Source of the DNA: Zygnema cylindricum
Lineage: Eukaryota > Streptophyta > Zygnematophyceae > Zygnematales > Zygnemataceae
DNA: 64,000 bases
Direction of reading: 5' to 3'
Assembly (NCBI GenBank): GCA_037447655.1
Contig: JBBHKE010001375.1
Span: forward strand, 19,441-83,440
This document shows, piece by piece, positions 1-11,478 of this stretch (positions are counted from its first letter, which is position 1; the number at the start of each line of letters is the position of its first letter). The notes under the pieces were generated by a model that made no database searches, was not told the origin of the DNA, and worked only from the letters and a program-made list of their open reading frames with translations. The position numbers and the translations under genes are program-made.

Positions 1-513
1 TAAGAATTTTATAGTCGCCTTCTCAAATGTGTTGTTCTACAACCACCGTTGCAGGAGGAGAACCACCAATATTAGTGGAAGTGGACATTAAAACAACAAA
101 AACTATCAAAACACCTACTCAACAACCAACATTGATCAAACACAAATTATGACTCAAAAGGCCTTTATGCCTCAACTTTTACACAGTGATACACAACATA
201 GTAAACTGACAATTCCCAAAATTGCATTTCGAATGAATCAGTAGACCATAAGATATGATGTCTGGAAGTTTCCTAAAAAGTGCACTTAGAAAATCATAAT
301 TCCAAAACTAGATACTACAAAATAGGCTAAGTCCTAAGTTATATACTCACAGTGTGTATAAATTGGTCTACACTAATTTGGGTAACTTGTACTGCAGTTA
401 TTACCCTGACTAACGACAAAGAATCCTACTTGTACGTTACTGTACCTATTTTACCTAAAAACAAGTATTACTTGTACCTAAAAACAAGCAGTAGAAGATG
501 GCCTAATTTTTCT

Positions 514-1170
514 CTAATTAATATGATTATGATTTTGGTTAAACTGACTCTTGTTCTGATTAACATGATTTCTTTTGTCAAAGTTTGTTGCAAAAGCTTC
601 AACCTTTCCTTCTCCCTCAAGGAGCTTAGTATTAGTCTCTTCCTCCAATATAAGATTGTACGCTAGCTAAAATGACCAGCTAGCTTTATCATGACTCTTT
701 AGCTGAGCATACACACCTTTCAAGCTACTAGGGAGACCTCTAATAAGCACAGATGCTTGTTGAAAATCAGGAAATGACTCCCAAGGGAATCAATGTGCAT
801 CAATAAGTGCACAAAAATTGTCACAATACTTGACCATAGTTCCCCCTGAGTATTTGTATCCCCCATTTTTTTCCTGCCACCAAAAGCTCCTCTTGAACAT
901 TCGCTTTTCCTCAAAAGCGGATTTCAGTGATGTCCAAATCTCGCTGGCCTTCTTCATTTTCAGTTGAGACATGACCAAATTTTATGAAATACAAAGAATC
1001 AGATTGTTCGTTGCCATTATATTCTTTTTCACCCAACTTGGATCTGTTTCAGCAAGGGAGCCATCTAAGACCCCCAATAAGTCAGTAGTTTCAAACAAGG
1101 ATTCTACCATCGCCTCCCAGTAGGCATACTTTTGGCCATTGAAGAAAGGATTTTTTGACAAAAGGCCCAT
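514..1170 (-). pseudogene. Degenerate copia-type Gag
   Basis: Reading the minus strand from the ATG at 1168-1170, the protein opens MGLLSKNPFFNG and has the copia Gag Y-x-Y-W-E-x-M pattern, then a helix-rich region with W-T-S-L and a Y-K-Y-S-G-G motif. These align in order with the intact Gag at 25510-26757 (I-F-D-G, Y-Y-C-W-R-S-I-M, L-W-K-C-L, Y-K-Y-A-G-G). Gag is the structural protein packaging element RNA. In-frame stops (first at 982-984) and frame changes break it, and no zinc knuckle is visible. The start lies in the primer-binding site, with an in-frame TAA just upstream in the LTR. It is certainly inactive. Confidence 0.65.
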
Positions 1171-1174
1171 TACC
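1163..1174 (-). other. Degenerate half-tRNA primer-binding site
   Basis: On the minus strand the LTR ends AACAACA and is followed at once by GGTAATGGGCCT. Plant initiator tRNA-Met has TGGGCCCATAACC across its anticodon arm, whose complement is GGTTATGGGCCCA, so ten of twelve bases agree. The ATG in the site starts the gag frame. This matches the arrangement at 26748-26761 and 53132-53146. Confidence 0.55.
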
Positions 1175-1639
1175 TGTTGTTATACAACTACCGTTGCAGG
1201 AGGAGAGCCACCTGTATAAGTGGAAAAAGACATTAAAACAACATAAACTATTAAAACACCAACTTAATAGCCAACTTTGATTTAGCACAGAATATGACTC
1301 AAAATGCCAATATGCCTCAAATTTTACACACTAATACAGCTTCCAATAAACTGAAAATTTCCGAAATTGCAGCTCAAATGACATTTTAAACCATAAGATA
1401 TGATGTCTGGAAGTGTCCCAAAAATTGCCCTTAGAAAATCATATTCCCAAAAGTGGATACTACAAATTTGGTTGAGTCCTAAGTTATATGCTCACAGTGT
1501 GTATCCACTGGTCTACACTCATTTGGGTAACTGTTATTGCGGTTATTACGCTGACTAACGACAAATTATCCTACCTGTACGTAACTGTACCGTTAGTACC
1601 ACAAAAACCCTAATTACTATTTTCAAAAAACCTAATTAA

Positions 1640-2190
1640 TGGATCACTATTTTTTATAACACTAAACTACAAAACAATGTTTATTCACATATTTTCAGAT
1701 ATTAAACCGTACACAAAACGTTCTTGATGCTTAGTCAGCGGTAATCGCTAAAGTCTAGCCGACGGTGGTCGTGTAGTACGAAGCACCTGAGTGCTTTGTC
1801 ACTTCTAGTCCCACGTGAATCACGCTTGTGGTCCCTCGCGAATCAAGCTTGTGGTCCCAGGTGAATTGCGTCCATTCAAACAAATTCAATCAACGATGGT
1901 ACCGTCGAACCGCTCCATATATTTTCGGAATACCTGGTTCAGATTTCGTTTATCCGATCTTGTGAATCAAATTGTCAATTGCGTGACGCGTGTGGCTGAC
2001 TCTCGGCGCCACTCCGTAAAACCTGCATACGTTTCATTGCCGACACGTGTCTCTGTAAAAGTACAATATACTCTATTGTACTTTTGCTATTGTAACACTA
2101 ATTAAGGTAAGTATTATATCAGACTACTTAGAAAATATTCTAAGTTATTTTAGCCTTATCTACTGAAATAAAGATTTCTAAATTACAACA
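1640..2190. other. Stretch without a recognised gene
   Basis: Between the gag-only relic and the copia pol relic. It carries short imperfect repeats around 1800-1865 (a motif like gtgaatc-acgcttgtggtcc occurs three times). No motif-bearing ORF, tRNA or LTR end could be recognised. Confidence 0.4.
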
Positions 2191-2194
2191 AGAT

Positions 2195-5100
2195 GTACAC
2201 TACATTCCTCAGCTGAGCAAAAATCTTGTTTCTACGTCTGTATTAGATGATAAAGTATTTGATACCTTCACTAGAAAGGGAGTCTTTACAGCTAAGTATG
2301 TGGTTGGAGTCTACTTCACAACAGATAAGGGTAGCCAAGGATTGTTTAGGCAAAATAAAAGTAATGAAAAGAAGAATGCTTACTATGTTGGTGTCCCAAA
2401 CATGATGATGACATAAGCGGTTCGAGCATGTGCATTTTGATTGGCTGAGGGAAATGAAGAAGCTTGCGGTAGTAGAAGGGATTCAGTTTGGGGACAATAA
2501 AATGATGGATGATTGCAGTGGCAGTGCCCAAGGAAAGGCTCATAAACTCCCTTTTCCCAAAACTGCCATATATAGAGGTGAGAAAGTACTAGATCTGGTC
2601 CACACAGATATATGGGACCGGCAAAAGAACATTCAGTCGGGGGAAAGAGGTATATGATGACAATCACTGATGACTAGTTTAGATACTATAGTGTGGACTT
2701 CCTAAAAATAAAGTTAGAGGCACCAACCTACTTCAAAGAGTATATAGTCTGGAGTGAGAAGTTGCACGAAACCCCCATTAAAAAGATAACGAGTGATAAT
2801 AGAGGAGAATATACTTCTAACCAGTTTGAGGAATACTTGAGGGATGAGGGAGTTCAGCATCAGAAAACTTTACCGTATAATCCAAAACAGAATGGGGTAG
2901 CTTAGAGGTTAGACCAGACTTTAGGAGATAGTGTATGTAGTATGTTGGCCGACAAGAAGGTAGGAAAAAGATTTTGAGCAGTGGCCTTGAATTGTGCAAA
3001 TTTTATTAAGAATTGAGTCCTTACCTCAGTTGTGAAAGGGATGACACCTTCTGAGAGATGGGTTGGAAGGAAACGAGATGTCTCTCACTTGAAAGTATTT
3101 AGTAATCAAGTTTATGGTCTTGATACTAACAGGAAAAAATTGGAAGCTAGATGCCAAAGGAAAACTTTGATATTTTGTGGGATATGATGAGGATGTCAAG
3201 GGATATAGAGTCTATGACTTAGCAAAATAAGATATCAACCTGGTAAAACACTTAGTTGTTATGGATGAAAGGAAGTCATTTGATCCCTTCAAATTTACCA
3301 AGAAAATAAGAATCAATTTTGAGTCCGAGAGTAAGGAGGACTCAAATACTCCCAAAATAGACATGAGTGAAAAAGTAATTGCAGATTCAAGGAGGATGCT
3401 AGATAGGGGAGAAATACGGAAATCTCTCCATATCCCTATACACTCCGAAGAGACAGAGGAGGAGTCAAAACCAACTTCCATAGATAGGGGAGCTGATGAG
3501 ACAGTGAAGAGGAACGCGATACTTCCCTCTATTCTAGATTCGGATTTTGAGGGAGGACGAAGAAGTAGCAAGCGGCTACACGAAAAATAGGCCGCTCAGA
3601 AGGTAACTAAGGTGTCTCACCCAGATGAGCCTCAGTTATATTCGGAGGCAATGAACAGTCCGAACAAAGACAGATGTGTTAGAGACATAAATGATGAGAT
3701 GGCCTCCAACATGGAAGCATATACCACGTATTTGGTGAATTTTCCTCTGGACAGAAAACCGATTGGGTGCAAGTGGGTGTTTAAACTAAAGTTGAACCTA
3801 GATAATACAATTGAGAGATATAAGGCTAGGTTGGTAGCAAAGGGGTTCACCCAAAAAGAGGGGATAGATTATGAAGAGACTTTTGCTCCATTGGTTCGGT
3901 TCCCATCTGTAAGGATTCTCCTCAGTGTAGCTGTAGCGGAACACATAGAAATATATCAGATGGATATTAAGACCGCCTTCCTCAAAGGTGAGCTGGAGGA
4001 AGAAATCTTAAAGCAGCAACCAGAGGTGTTTGTAGAGGAAGGAGATGAGAGTAAAGTCTGCCAACTCATAAAGTCCTTGTATAGATTGAAGCAGGCTCCC
4101 AGACAATGGAATAACAAATTAGATGAGTTTTTCACCGATTTGGGATATATCCGGATAAGTTTTGACCATTCTATTTATATCTTTGAGGACGAGAATGGTG
4201 TTATTTTCATTGCAATTTATGTTGATGATTTGCTGTTGTTAAGTAAGTCTATGAAAAATATTAATAAATTAAAGAAAGATCTTAGAAGTTGGTTTGACAT
4301 GAAGGATTTAGGGGAGGCAAGATGCATTCTAGGAATTTAAATGGAGAGAGATAGAGGGAAGAAGATTATCAGACTTACTGTGAAAAATGCTATATGGAAT
4401 ATGCTTGAGAAATTCTAGATGGAAAAGGCAAACAGCTGTACCACTCCCATGGACTTCAAGAAAGTAAGTGATGGGAGTGTAGAACAAGAAGTGATAATCT
4501 TAGATGATTAGATGAATCTAGAAGAGAGACAATTTATGAAGTATATCCCTTACACAGAAGTTATAAGAAGTTTGATCCACTCTATGGACTGTATTAGGTC
4601 AAACATAGCGGCAATTGTTGGAGTCCTTAAAAGGAGTCTAAATGATCCTAGGAAGAGAGATTGGGAGGCAGCCAAGAGAGTCATGAGATATCCGGTGGGA
4701 ACCAGGGATTTATGGTTGTATTTGGTTTATGGAACCAATGGGAGCATACTGACATCACAACTAGGAGTGATGCTAGCTATGGGGATGAGCCTATGAGAAG
4801 ATGTCGTCTGATATGCATTGTATGTGGGGGAAGGTGCTAGCTGTTGAATTATCAAGCAACAAAAGGTGGTTGCTAAGTCCACTATTGAAGCTGAGTACAT
4901 GGCCTCTTGTACGGCTGTGAAAGAGTTGATGTGGGTTAAGTTTTTATTGCAAAAACTAGGTTATATGAAGGAGGGAGTGCATGAAGTTTTCCGTGATAAC
5001 CAGGCTGCCATTGCAATTGCTGCCAATCCAAAAAATCATTTCAAGGCCAAACATATGGACATATGATTAAGTTATGCAAGAGAGAAGGTTGAAAACAAAA

Positions 5101-5228
5101 TTGTGAATCTTGTGTATAGAGGTGATGGGGAAATGGTGGTTGATATGATGACCAAAACAGTGCCATCTCCCAAGATAATATATTGTAGAGAAAAGTGTGG
5201 ATTAAAAGAAAAATTAAAATTAGACTAG
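2195..5228 (+). pseudogene. Decayed Ty1/copia pol, 5' truncated
   Basis: Similarity to the copia element at 52-58.5 kb begins in the protease-integrase linker (SKNLVSTSVLDD at about 2210) and continues through integrase, reverse transcriptase (RT) and RNase H. Visible pieces are H-T-D-I-W (about 2602), S-D-N-R-G-E-Y (about 2792), Q-N-G-V-A (about 2890), the longest open piece 3612-4340 with KPIGCKWVFKLK and the RT motif YVDDLL (about 4218), and RNase H S-T-I-E-A-E-Y-M-A-S near 4880. The first integrase H-H region, all of gag and the protease active site are missing. Many stops interrupt it, several from TGG, CAG or CAA codons, and the RNase H part is frameshifted repeatedly. It is a dead member of the same family as the 52-58.5 kb copy. 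Confidence 0.85.
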
Positions 5229-5500
5229 AAAATAAGGGGAGTGTTAAAATCACTAAATTTAGAGAGTATTTTCTAGGTCTGAATAGATTAAGTAAATGCG
5301 CAAGCAGTCTGCCTCCACCTTCTCTCTCTAGCCCCCATACTTGTTGTAGTCACTGAAGGTGAGAGAGAGAGTGGTGGAGCCATGGCTGCCTTAGCTACAC
5401 ACGCAAGTTTGTAGAGTGACATAAGTCACACTTAACAAAAAGGTTGAGTCCGACAAGACTCAAACCCTCTACTTGTAGAGCGAGGCGTAGCCGTCAGCTC
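5229..5500 (+). mobile_element. Polypurine tract and 3' LTR fragment of the copia relic
   Basis: The polypurine tract at 5229-5241 (aaaataaggggag) is identical to those at 52070-52082 and 57478-57490. The LTR then begins with TG at 5242. Blocks such as agtattttctaggtctga, ttctctct and gagccatggctgcctt match the 52083 LTR. Around 5430-5500 there is a tRNA-like stretch when read on the minus strand (B-box-like GGGTTTGAGTC, A-box-like TGACGGCTACGCC). Similarity fades after this, so the LTR end is not defined. Confidence 0.6.
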
Positions 5501-5839
5501 TAAACGATATGTCATTGAAGTTCGTTAGATTACATAGGGTTTAACTTCTACTTAAACAGTGCTTATCAACATTAATCTGATTAACAAAATTATAGATAGC
5601 AAGCACAAAGACTAGACTCTCCAACCTTTCAAAGACGACAACAAGTGTCGGAGTTGAAGAGAGGAGTTAGAGGCAGACTACCTCTGCTTCTTTTCTGCAC
5701 TTTAACTTTACCTAGAAAATACTAAACAATATCTTTTTGTTTCTATATTAATTACCTCTGGTGGTACAGAAATTGCATACATATATTTCGTTTGTAGATT
5801 TTTTTCAAGATTTTCGAATCTGGACTCTAACCTACGTGG

Positions 5840-6030
5840 CGCCAATCACAATTGAGGAAGGTTTGTTACTAGCCCGACACAATTGAGAGGACTTCCAGTA
5901 AATTTTGCCAGTGGCGCAAATCATAATTAAGGAAGGTTTGTTACTCGTCCGACACAATGGATCGGACTTCTAGTAAATGTTGCCAGTAGAATTGTCCGTA
6001 CATTTACTGGGACCGCCTAATAGAACTTCA
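5840..6030. repeat. Tandem duplication in a Harbinger-like MITE end
   Basis: A unit of about 77 bp is repeated. Each copy has a ggcgc(c/a)aatca block, aaggtttgttact, c-gacacaat and ggacttc-agtaaat. The block continues into tttactgggaccgccta and ends with TTCACCCTAA. The same string of motifs forms the right end of the MITE at 41661-42375, so this is an end fragment with an internal duplication. Confidence 0.5.
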
Positions 6031-6153
6031 CCCTAACTTAGGTAATTGTTTTGCAAACTTGCAAAAAAGTACAGTAAGTACCAATTAAGCTCGTAAAACT
6101 ACGCGTATAATATGGTGTGCCCCAAACACACCACGTCGACGTCAAATTTGCAC

Positions 6154-6658
6154 TACACCGCCAATCGCTATTAGAGTAAAGGAATAAATAGCGTAAAAAA
6201 AAAGTGTTATTAACGCTAATTGGAAAAAAAAAATCCAAAAAACATTTATACTAATTAATCACTAACTCTAAATTGGGTTTATTTTAATTATAAATGCCCG
6301 CCGTATTAATGGCCACATCAATGTATGTACCCGTACAGAGTCTGAAAATTCGTACGCCAAAATTTGAATATTCGAGTTTGTGTCTCTTTCTCCAGTGCAC
6401 ATTCACATGCGTGCGCAATTACATAAATGACATTTTGTACATTTGTATTTCAAAAAGTACATTTTGGTACGAAAAAAGCTGTCCGTACACTACACTATAA
6501 GCATTGCGGTGTACTTCCGCTATTAACGCTAATTAAAAAAAAAGAACCCTAAAAGGCGTAAAAGAAAAATAGAATTATATGGATTGTATTTCAGGAATTT
6601 TTTTTGTTAAAAGGGCTCCGAATTGGCGTTATTTACTCTAATAGCGATTAGCGGTGTA
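6154..6658. mobile_element. TACACC-family MITE, about 505 bp
   Basis: The left end TACACCGCCAATCGCTATTA and the right end TAATAGCGATTAGCGGTGTA are near-perfect inverted repeats. The terminal TA may be the target duplication, as expected for Tc1/mariner-type elements. The interior has tgtccgtacactacactat, shared by the other long members at 7.6, 16.7, 17.9, 31.3 and 43.1 kb. There is no coding capacity. Confidence 0.7.
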
Positions 6659-6693
6659 CATGGACAAAAACAGACTTCAGATAAATTTTTCAC

Positions 6694-6896
6694 TACACCA
6701 TCAATCGTTGTTAGCCTTATGTACTCTATATCGGCACCCCAAAATTTTGACATTGATACCTTAAAGTATAATAAATTACACTATTTAAGGACGTGGACCA
6801 TAATTGCCACGTCCCCTGGCACTAAATTATAATGAATGATGCTAATTTTTTCTTTACACTAATAATTTCTATACACTAATAACGATTCAAGGTGTA
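6694..6896. mobile_element. TACACC-family MITE, about 203 bp
   Basis: Inverted ends TACACCATCAATCG and CGATTCAAGGTGTA. This is the short size class, comparable to 45910-46102 (193 bp) with a shared interior (cggcaccccaaaatttt, ttaaggac-tggacc). No ORF. Confidence 0.6.
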
Positions 6897-6994
6897 TAGT
6901 ACTGTACTTGCGTCAGAGTACTTTTCATTTGGGTTGTGCCGATGTAACCGATACTTCGAAGTGGTACTTTGTATCTTAGTGAAGATTCTCCGTA

Positions 6995-7582
6995 TAACAC
7001 CGCTAATCGTTATTAATGTTAATAACACTAATTTTGACGCGGCTTTTTTCGGCCCAAGATCATAAATTAGTGTTATTAACATTAAAATAGAATTAACGCT
7101 AATATGGAAAGTATTTATCTAGTGTTAACCATTTTATATTACGTTCATCGAAATTAGTGTGATGTATGAGAGGCTCGTCTACGTACATCGCGTGGTCGTG
7201 ACATCTCAATTTTACAACATTAAGTGCGTTTCGCAGATAAATTAAATTTCAATACCAATTAGCCGCCAGAAAGAGCGAAACATTACGAAATATAAATCAT
7301 AAAACAACGTTAATTTTACTCTATTTTACATGTTTCGTATGATTTTTAAACCGCACACGTACGTATTTCGGCGAAAGCTGTCAGGATAGTACACCTGAAT
7401 TTCAAATAGTATCGATGATAGCTCAGCGTACACGCTACGAAGTTGACACACAAATTGGCGTTAAGTGCCAAATTGGATATTAATGCCTGTTTTTTTTACA
7501 CAAAAACATAAATTAGCGTTATTAACACTAAATTAGTGTTTACGCTAATATTTTGTTTACACTAATAACGATTAGCGGTGTA
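6995..7582. mobile_element. TACACC-family MITE, about 588 bp
   Basis: Left end AACACCGCTAATCGTTATTA and right end CTAATAACGATTAGCGGTGTA are inverted repeats. The interior is AT-rich with several internal taacgctaat/attagcgtta palindromes. Noncoding. Confidence 0.5.
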
Positions 7583-7650
7583 CTTTTCGGAGCGTTCCAA
7601 TGTGCAAAAATGAAATTAAAATTTTCTTCTTTTTATTTTAATGAAATCGT

Positions 7651-8235
7651 TACACCGCCAATCGTTATTAGCGTTTAGAAATTATTAGTGTTAAAAGTTA
7701 ATTAGCGTTATTAACGCTAATTTGAGTTTTCCAAGATTTCGGAAAAAAAAATTACTCTAATTGATCCATAACGCCGATTTGGATACAACGGATCTGCCAT
7801 CAGGATCTTCACAGTAAAATAGGTAAAAGTACAAAATTTGACAAATCGTACACCGCCGCGTCCTTTTACTCTAATTTATTCATAACTCTAATTTGGGTTT
7901 TCTCCCGTATAATTAATACGCAATCAATATCTTTCCACAAAAATATGTACGATCTCATTCTGCCTTTTATTCTGAGCAAAGTTTTACATGCGATCGCGAT
8001 TATTTTAATCCATATTTTGTACTTTTCTACTTAACAAAATACCATTTTGTACGGACTGGCATGTCCGTACTCCACACTATTCACAAAGGTCATAAATTAA
8101 AATTATTAACGCTAATTTCACCAGAACCTTAACTAACGTAAAAAAACATAGTGTTATTAATTCTATTTCAGGTTTTGGGGTCAAAATTTGGGGATGCCGA
8201 TAGCGTTCATAACGCTAATATCGATTGGCGGTGTA
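7651..8235. mobile_element. TACACC-family MITE, about 585 bp
   Basis: Left end TACACCGCCAATCGTTATTA. The right end reads cgctaatatcgattggcggtgta, giving an inverted pair with a few mismatches. The interior carries the shared gtccgtactccacactatt block near 8070. Noncoding. Confidence 0.6.
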
Positions 8236-8662
8236 CTTTGAAATGTGACGGTTGTAGACGTGGGTAAAACCTTTCCCGGTTGTAGACGACTACAAACTTG
8301 GTACAAAAGACGCCAAAATTGGAGTTATTCAACATATCAAGATGATGTATATATTACTGTGGTTTTTTCTCAAATTTCTCATTCATGCTAAAATTTTCTC
8401 GTTGCAAATTGAATTTTGGAGGGAAAAGACAGAAAATAATCCGATACTTTACAACATTAACACACCTCTTGCGGAGGTTTGCGCATGTAACCAAAACTTT
8501 GATGTGGTACTTTGAATTTTAGTGAGGATTTTGCGTACTTGCGAACCGTTCCAATGTTCAAAAATGATTTAAAATGTGACGGTTGTAGACGCGGGTAACT
8601 CTTGTGACGGTTGTAGTGGACTTCATGTCTCGCAACCATTGGTGGTGTCTACAAAAACACTA

Positions 8663-8998
8663 GTGTTGTGTATCGGTGAATTTCGTATCGGCGATAAGTT
8701 CAATAACCGGTTTATCAATTATTTTTGGTAATTACGATATATTGTTATCGGTAATTAAATCCCGATATATCGGTACTAATAATCGTTCATATTTGATATC
8801 GATGTTACCCATTGGGAGAATGGGAGAGGCTCAACGCGGAGAGGGGCCTGGACAGATTTTTTATGTTGGGATAGAAATTTTTTAGGACGTAGCACAGATC
8901 TATAGGTCTGAAGTACGAATCGATATACGTATTGATTATTGATAGGTAGAAAAAAAGTACATATCTGGTATTGGTAAAAGGCTTTCGATTCACAACAC
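8663..8998. mobile_element. GTGTTG-family inverted-repeat element
   Basis: Begins after a TA with GTGTTGTGTATCGG and ends with CGATTCACAACAC. The interior has degenerate atcgatatat/gatatatcg repeats. It is a diverged relative of the clear member at 31792-32630. Its right TA is not perfect, so the insertion is old. Noncoding. Confidence 0.5.
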
Positions 8999-9004
8999 TT
9001 AAAA

Positions 9005-9690
9005 ATTAACGACTATTGTAGACGTCTAGTTTTTTGTGGCACTCACGATGCTTAGGGTTTTGTGATGTTGAGACTTCATGCTCACTTGTGAAGACCTCGA
9101 CGTCACTAGTACCAGACTTTTCCACCATGGCTTCCCAATTTTCTATTTATATCTTTTTCTTACTCGACATGCCATCAAACTACACCCAAAGATAATAATA
9201 ACTTTTTTTTAGGGCCCTTTGATTCTATACCAACATTGGCGTGTTTCATTTTGAGGGAGAGGGAGAGAGGAATATTATTGCGAGAGGGAGAGGGAGAGGC
9301 GGCGACGGAGTAGACTTTTGAAAGATCCTATGAATGAAAGTGGGGGTTCGAGATCCCAACAAATTGTGCGTGACTTGCAAGAAAAAAATAGCGTATACTT
9401 TCTCTTGTGCAAAAAAACACTCACTTTTTGAAATGAAAAACAACAATATTAGTATGAAATGAAAGAGCTCTAAAAAATAAAAAATTTAATATCTTTAGGC
9501 TTCATTGGGCTACAGATCGAGAAAGAGGGGAAAAATAAATAGAATCGGGAAGCCATAACGGAAAGATCTAAAATTAATGACGTCGACGCTACTATCTCAC
9601 GTGAGCAAGAGTTCCATATTGACACAAAAAACTAGATGATCAAATGTCGACGTCTACAATATTGAATCGTCACTAAACTTTTAGCGTCGA
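9005..9690. repeat. Inverted-repeat element with about 110-bp arms
   Basis: The left arm (9005-9115: attgtagacgtc, tagttttttgtg, ctcacttgtgaag, cgacgtca) and the right arm (9575-9690) read as complements with gaps: right-arm tgacgtcgacg, ctcacgtgagcaag, cacaaaaaactag and gacgtctacaat appear in inverse order. Between them are a gaggga run and gggggttcgagatccc, which resembles a Pol III B box. Probably a MITE or foldback element; the family is not recognised. Confidence 0.4.
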
Positions 9691-9699
9691 CGACAATCA

Positions 9700-11478
9700 C
9701 AAAATTAACAATTTTGTCTTCGAACATTGGAGCACCTTGAAATTAGTACCTAAAATCATCACTAGAAAACAAAGTTACATTGCTAACTTACTGTTACATG
9801 GGCATACACTTGAGTCTGATGATTGGCATTCCACACCTTATTGCCAATAACAAAATGCGTAGTACACGAGCTGTTAGCGCACTATGCCAATTTTATTCCT
9901 TTCGTGCTTTTAATAAGGCCAAAAATGCGACATATTTTATCTATGTTACTAACACTTCTATTTCAACAGTTACCAAAGAGTACTGAATTCTTATGGATCG
10001 TGGACATGTCCTTTACCCCTAAGTGTGGCCCACCAAGCCTAAGGGATGTAAGGGATTGTTTTTATGTCCAGGTTTGTTAGGTACATTGTGCATCACTATT
10101 AGTTTTTTTTTTGTTGCCACTTGAACTTCTTTTTTCTCCATATGCACATGCTTTATTTTTGATTGGAGACCGCCGATTGGAAGGTGATAATCACGCCTTT
10201 CAATCACAACGGTTGGATTAAGAATCTGACAAGTTTGCTTTTACAAAACACGTCGTGGTTTAAGTGGCGCATTTTTTTAAACACAAAGCGATACACAGTA
10301 TATTTTTAGGGTACAATAGGTTGTATTTTTTCACTATTTGTTGTTCCTTTCAATGTCTTGCGATGGCTTGCCCTTGGTTGCGTGTTAATTTCTTTCACAC
10401 TGTTTTTCTTTTTAGTTTGTACTGAACTCGTTTACCATTGTTCTTTCTTAATAAAATCATATACTTTCAAAGACCAACGTCCTATGAATCCATCTAATTT
10501 GGATTATCGATGATATATCAGATGAATCAATGTATCCATTCACATGTATAACTCTAAACAACATCAAATCCACCTATCCATCAATCCTTCTTGAAATCTC
10601 TTACTTGTAATTTGAAGACAAGTTCTACGCTCAGGACTCCATACGTTCACCCACTATGCAAACACATTGGTGATTAATGTGGCATAATGTAGAATAACTT
10701 TAATGATGGTAAACCATAATATTCATCCAAACATGTAGATAACCGACGCCATATCCCATAATTTTTTCTATCCATCCCAAAGTCTGCACTAAACACAATG
10801 GCAACTTTCATCTTTTGCTTCTTTTTGGACGGTGTAGAAGCTATGTCGCACTATGTTTTGGACATATAACGTATGGGCAAAAAAGGGTTTTTGTCAAAAT
10901 GTTATGAATGTGGTGTCAAAGAGTTAATGTAAAATAAAATCAAGATTATTAGAATTTCAATCATTTTTAAACAGTATTTGAGAGCAGGCACCAAAATGAA
11001 GCCCGTCATGAACAAAAAAAAATCCACTCTATTTACAATCCCTTATAGGAATTTCTCACATCCACATACCAAATTGGATAAAATTTAAAATCTACACTCA
11101 TCATAGGACTCAAAGTAAAAACATGGTATTGACATCTTCATTTGTCCAGCTGTCCAAAACAATCCATGAAAGTTCAATCTGTCTGTGGAGAAAATATCAA
11201 ATGGCACAGTATTCCATTTATCCACTCATCCATTCATCACATTATTCCTTCACCATTTCTCAAAAAGATCTTGCTTTTGCAAAGTTTGAGAAGTAAATGA
11301 AGCAACTGATCATTACTCAGCTCTTCCTAATTAGTCGTGTAGCTACCTTGATTTCCCCAAGAATATCCTACTGTATCTAGCAATCAAGATCCCAAAATTC
11401 CAAAAACCCAAAAACCCAAAAACCCAAACCAGTATTTGAGTCTAATCATTATTTCAATCAGCATTTACTTTTGTGGAT
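9700..11478. other. Intergenic DNA without a recognised gene
   Basis: Short open frames here have no motifs, no plausible splice-linked partners and no coding-like composition. Simple features are an aaaaaccc-type run at 11396-11430 and poly-T tracts. The last part lies just beyond the stop codon of the gene at 11479-14308 and should hold its 3' UTR and polyadenylation region. No exact signal was chosen. Confidence 0.4.

Larger units (their letters stand above)
30..1620 (-). mobile_element. Relic of a gag-only copia-type LTR element
   Basis: Two direct repeats, roughly 30-465 and 1175-1610, flank a copia-type gag on the minus strand. The repeats share a ttgcaggaggag block, the block 'accataagatatgatgtctgg' and the block 'cacagtgtgta', with many substitutions and small indels (about 80% alike by eye), so this is an old insertion. 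Both start TGTTGTT on the plus strand, meaning the LTR ends in AACAACA on the element strand. The first bases after the right repeat match a degenerate half-tRNA PBS. No pol domains lie between the repeats, so it resembles a gag-only non-autonomous element like the intact one at 24.1-27.9 kb. The outer LTR limits and target duplication could not be fixed. Confidence 0.6.

Noticed and set aside
9330-9360. gggggttcgagatccc as a tRNA T-arm
   Set aside because: No matching A box, acceptor stem or anticodon arm at proper spacing; at most a SINE-like B box.
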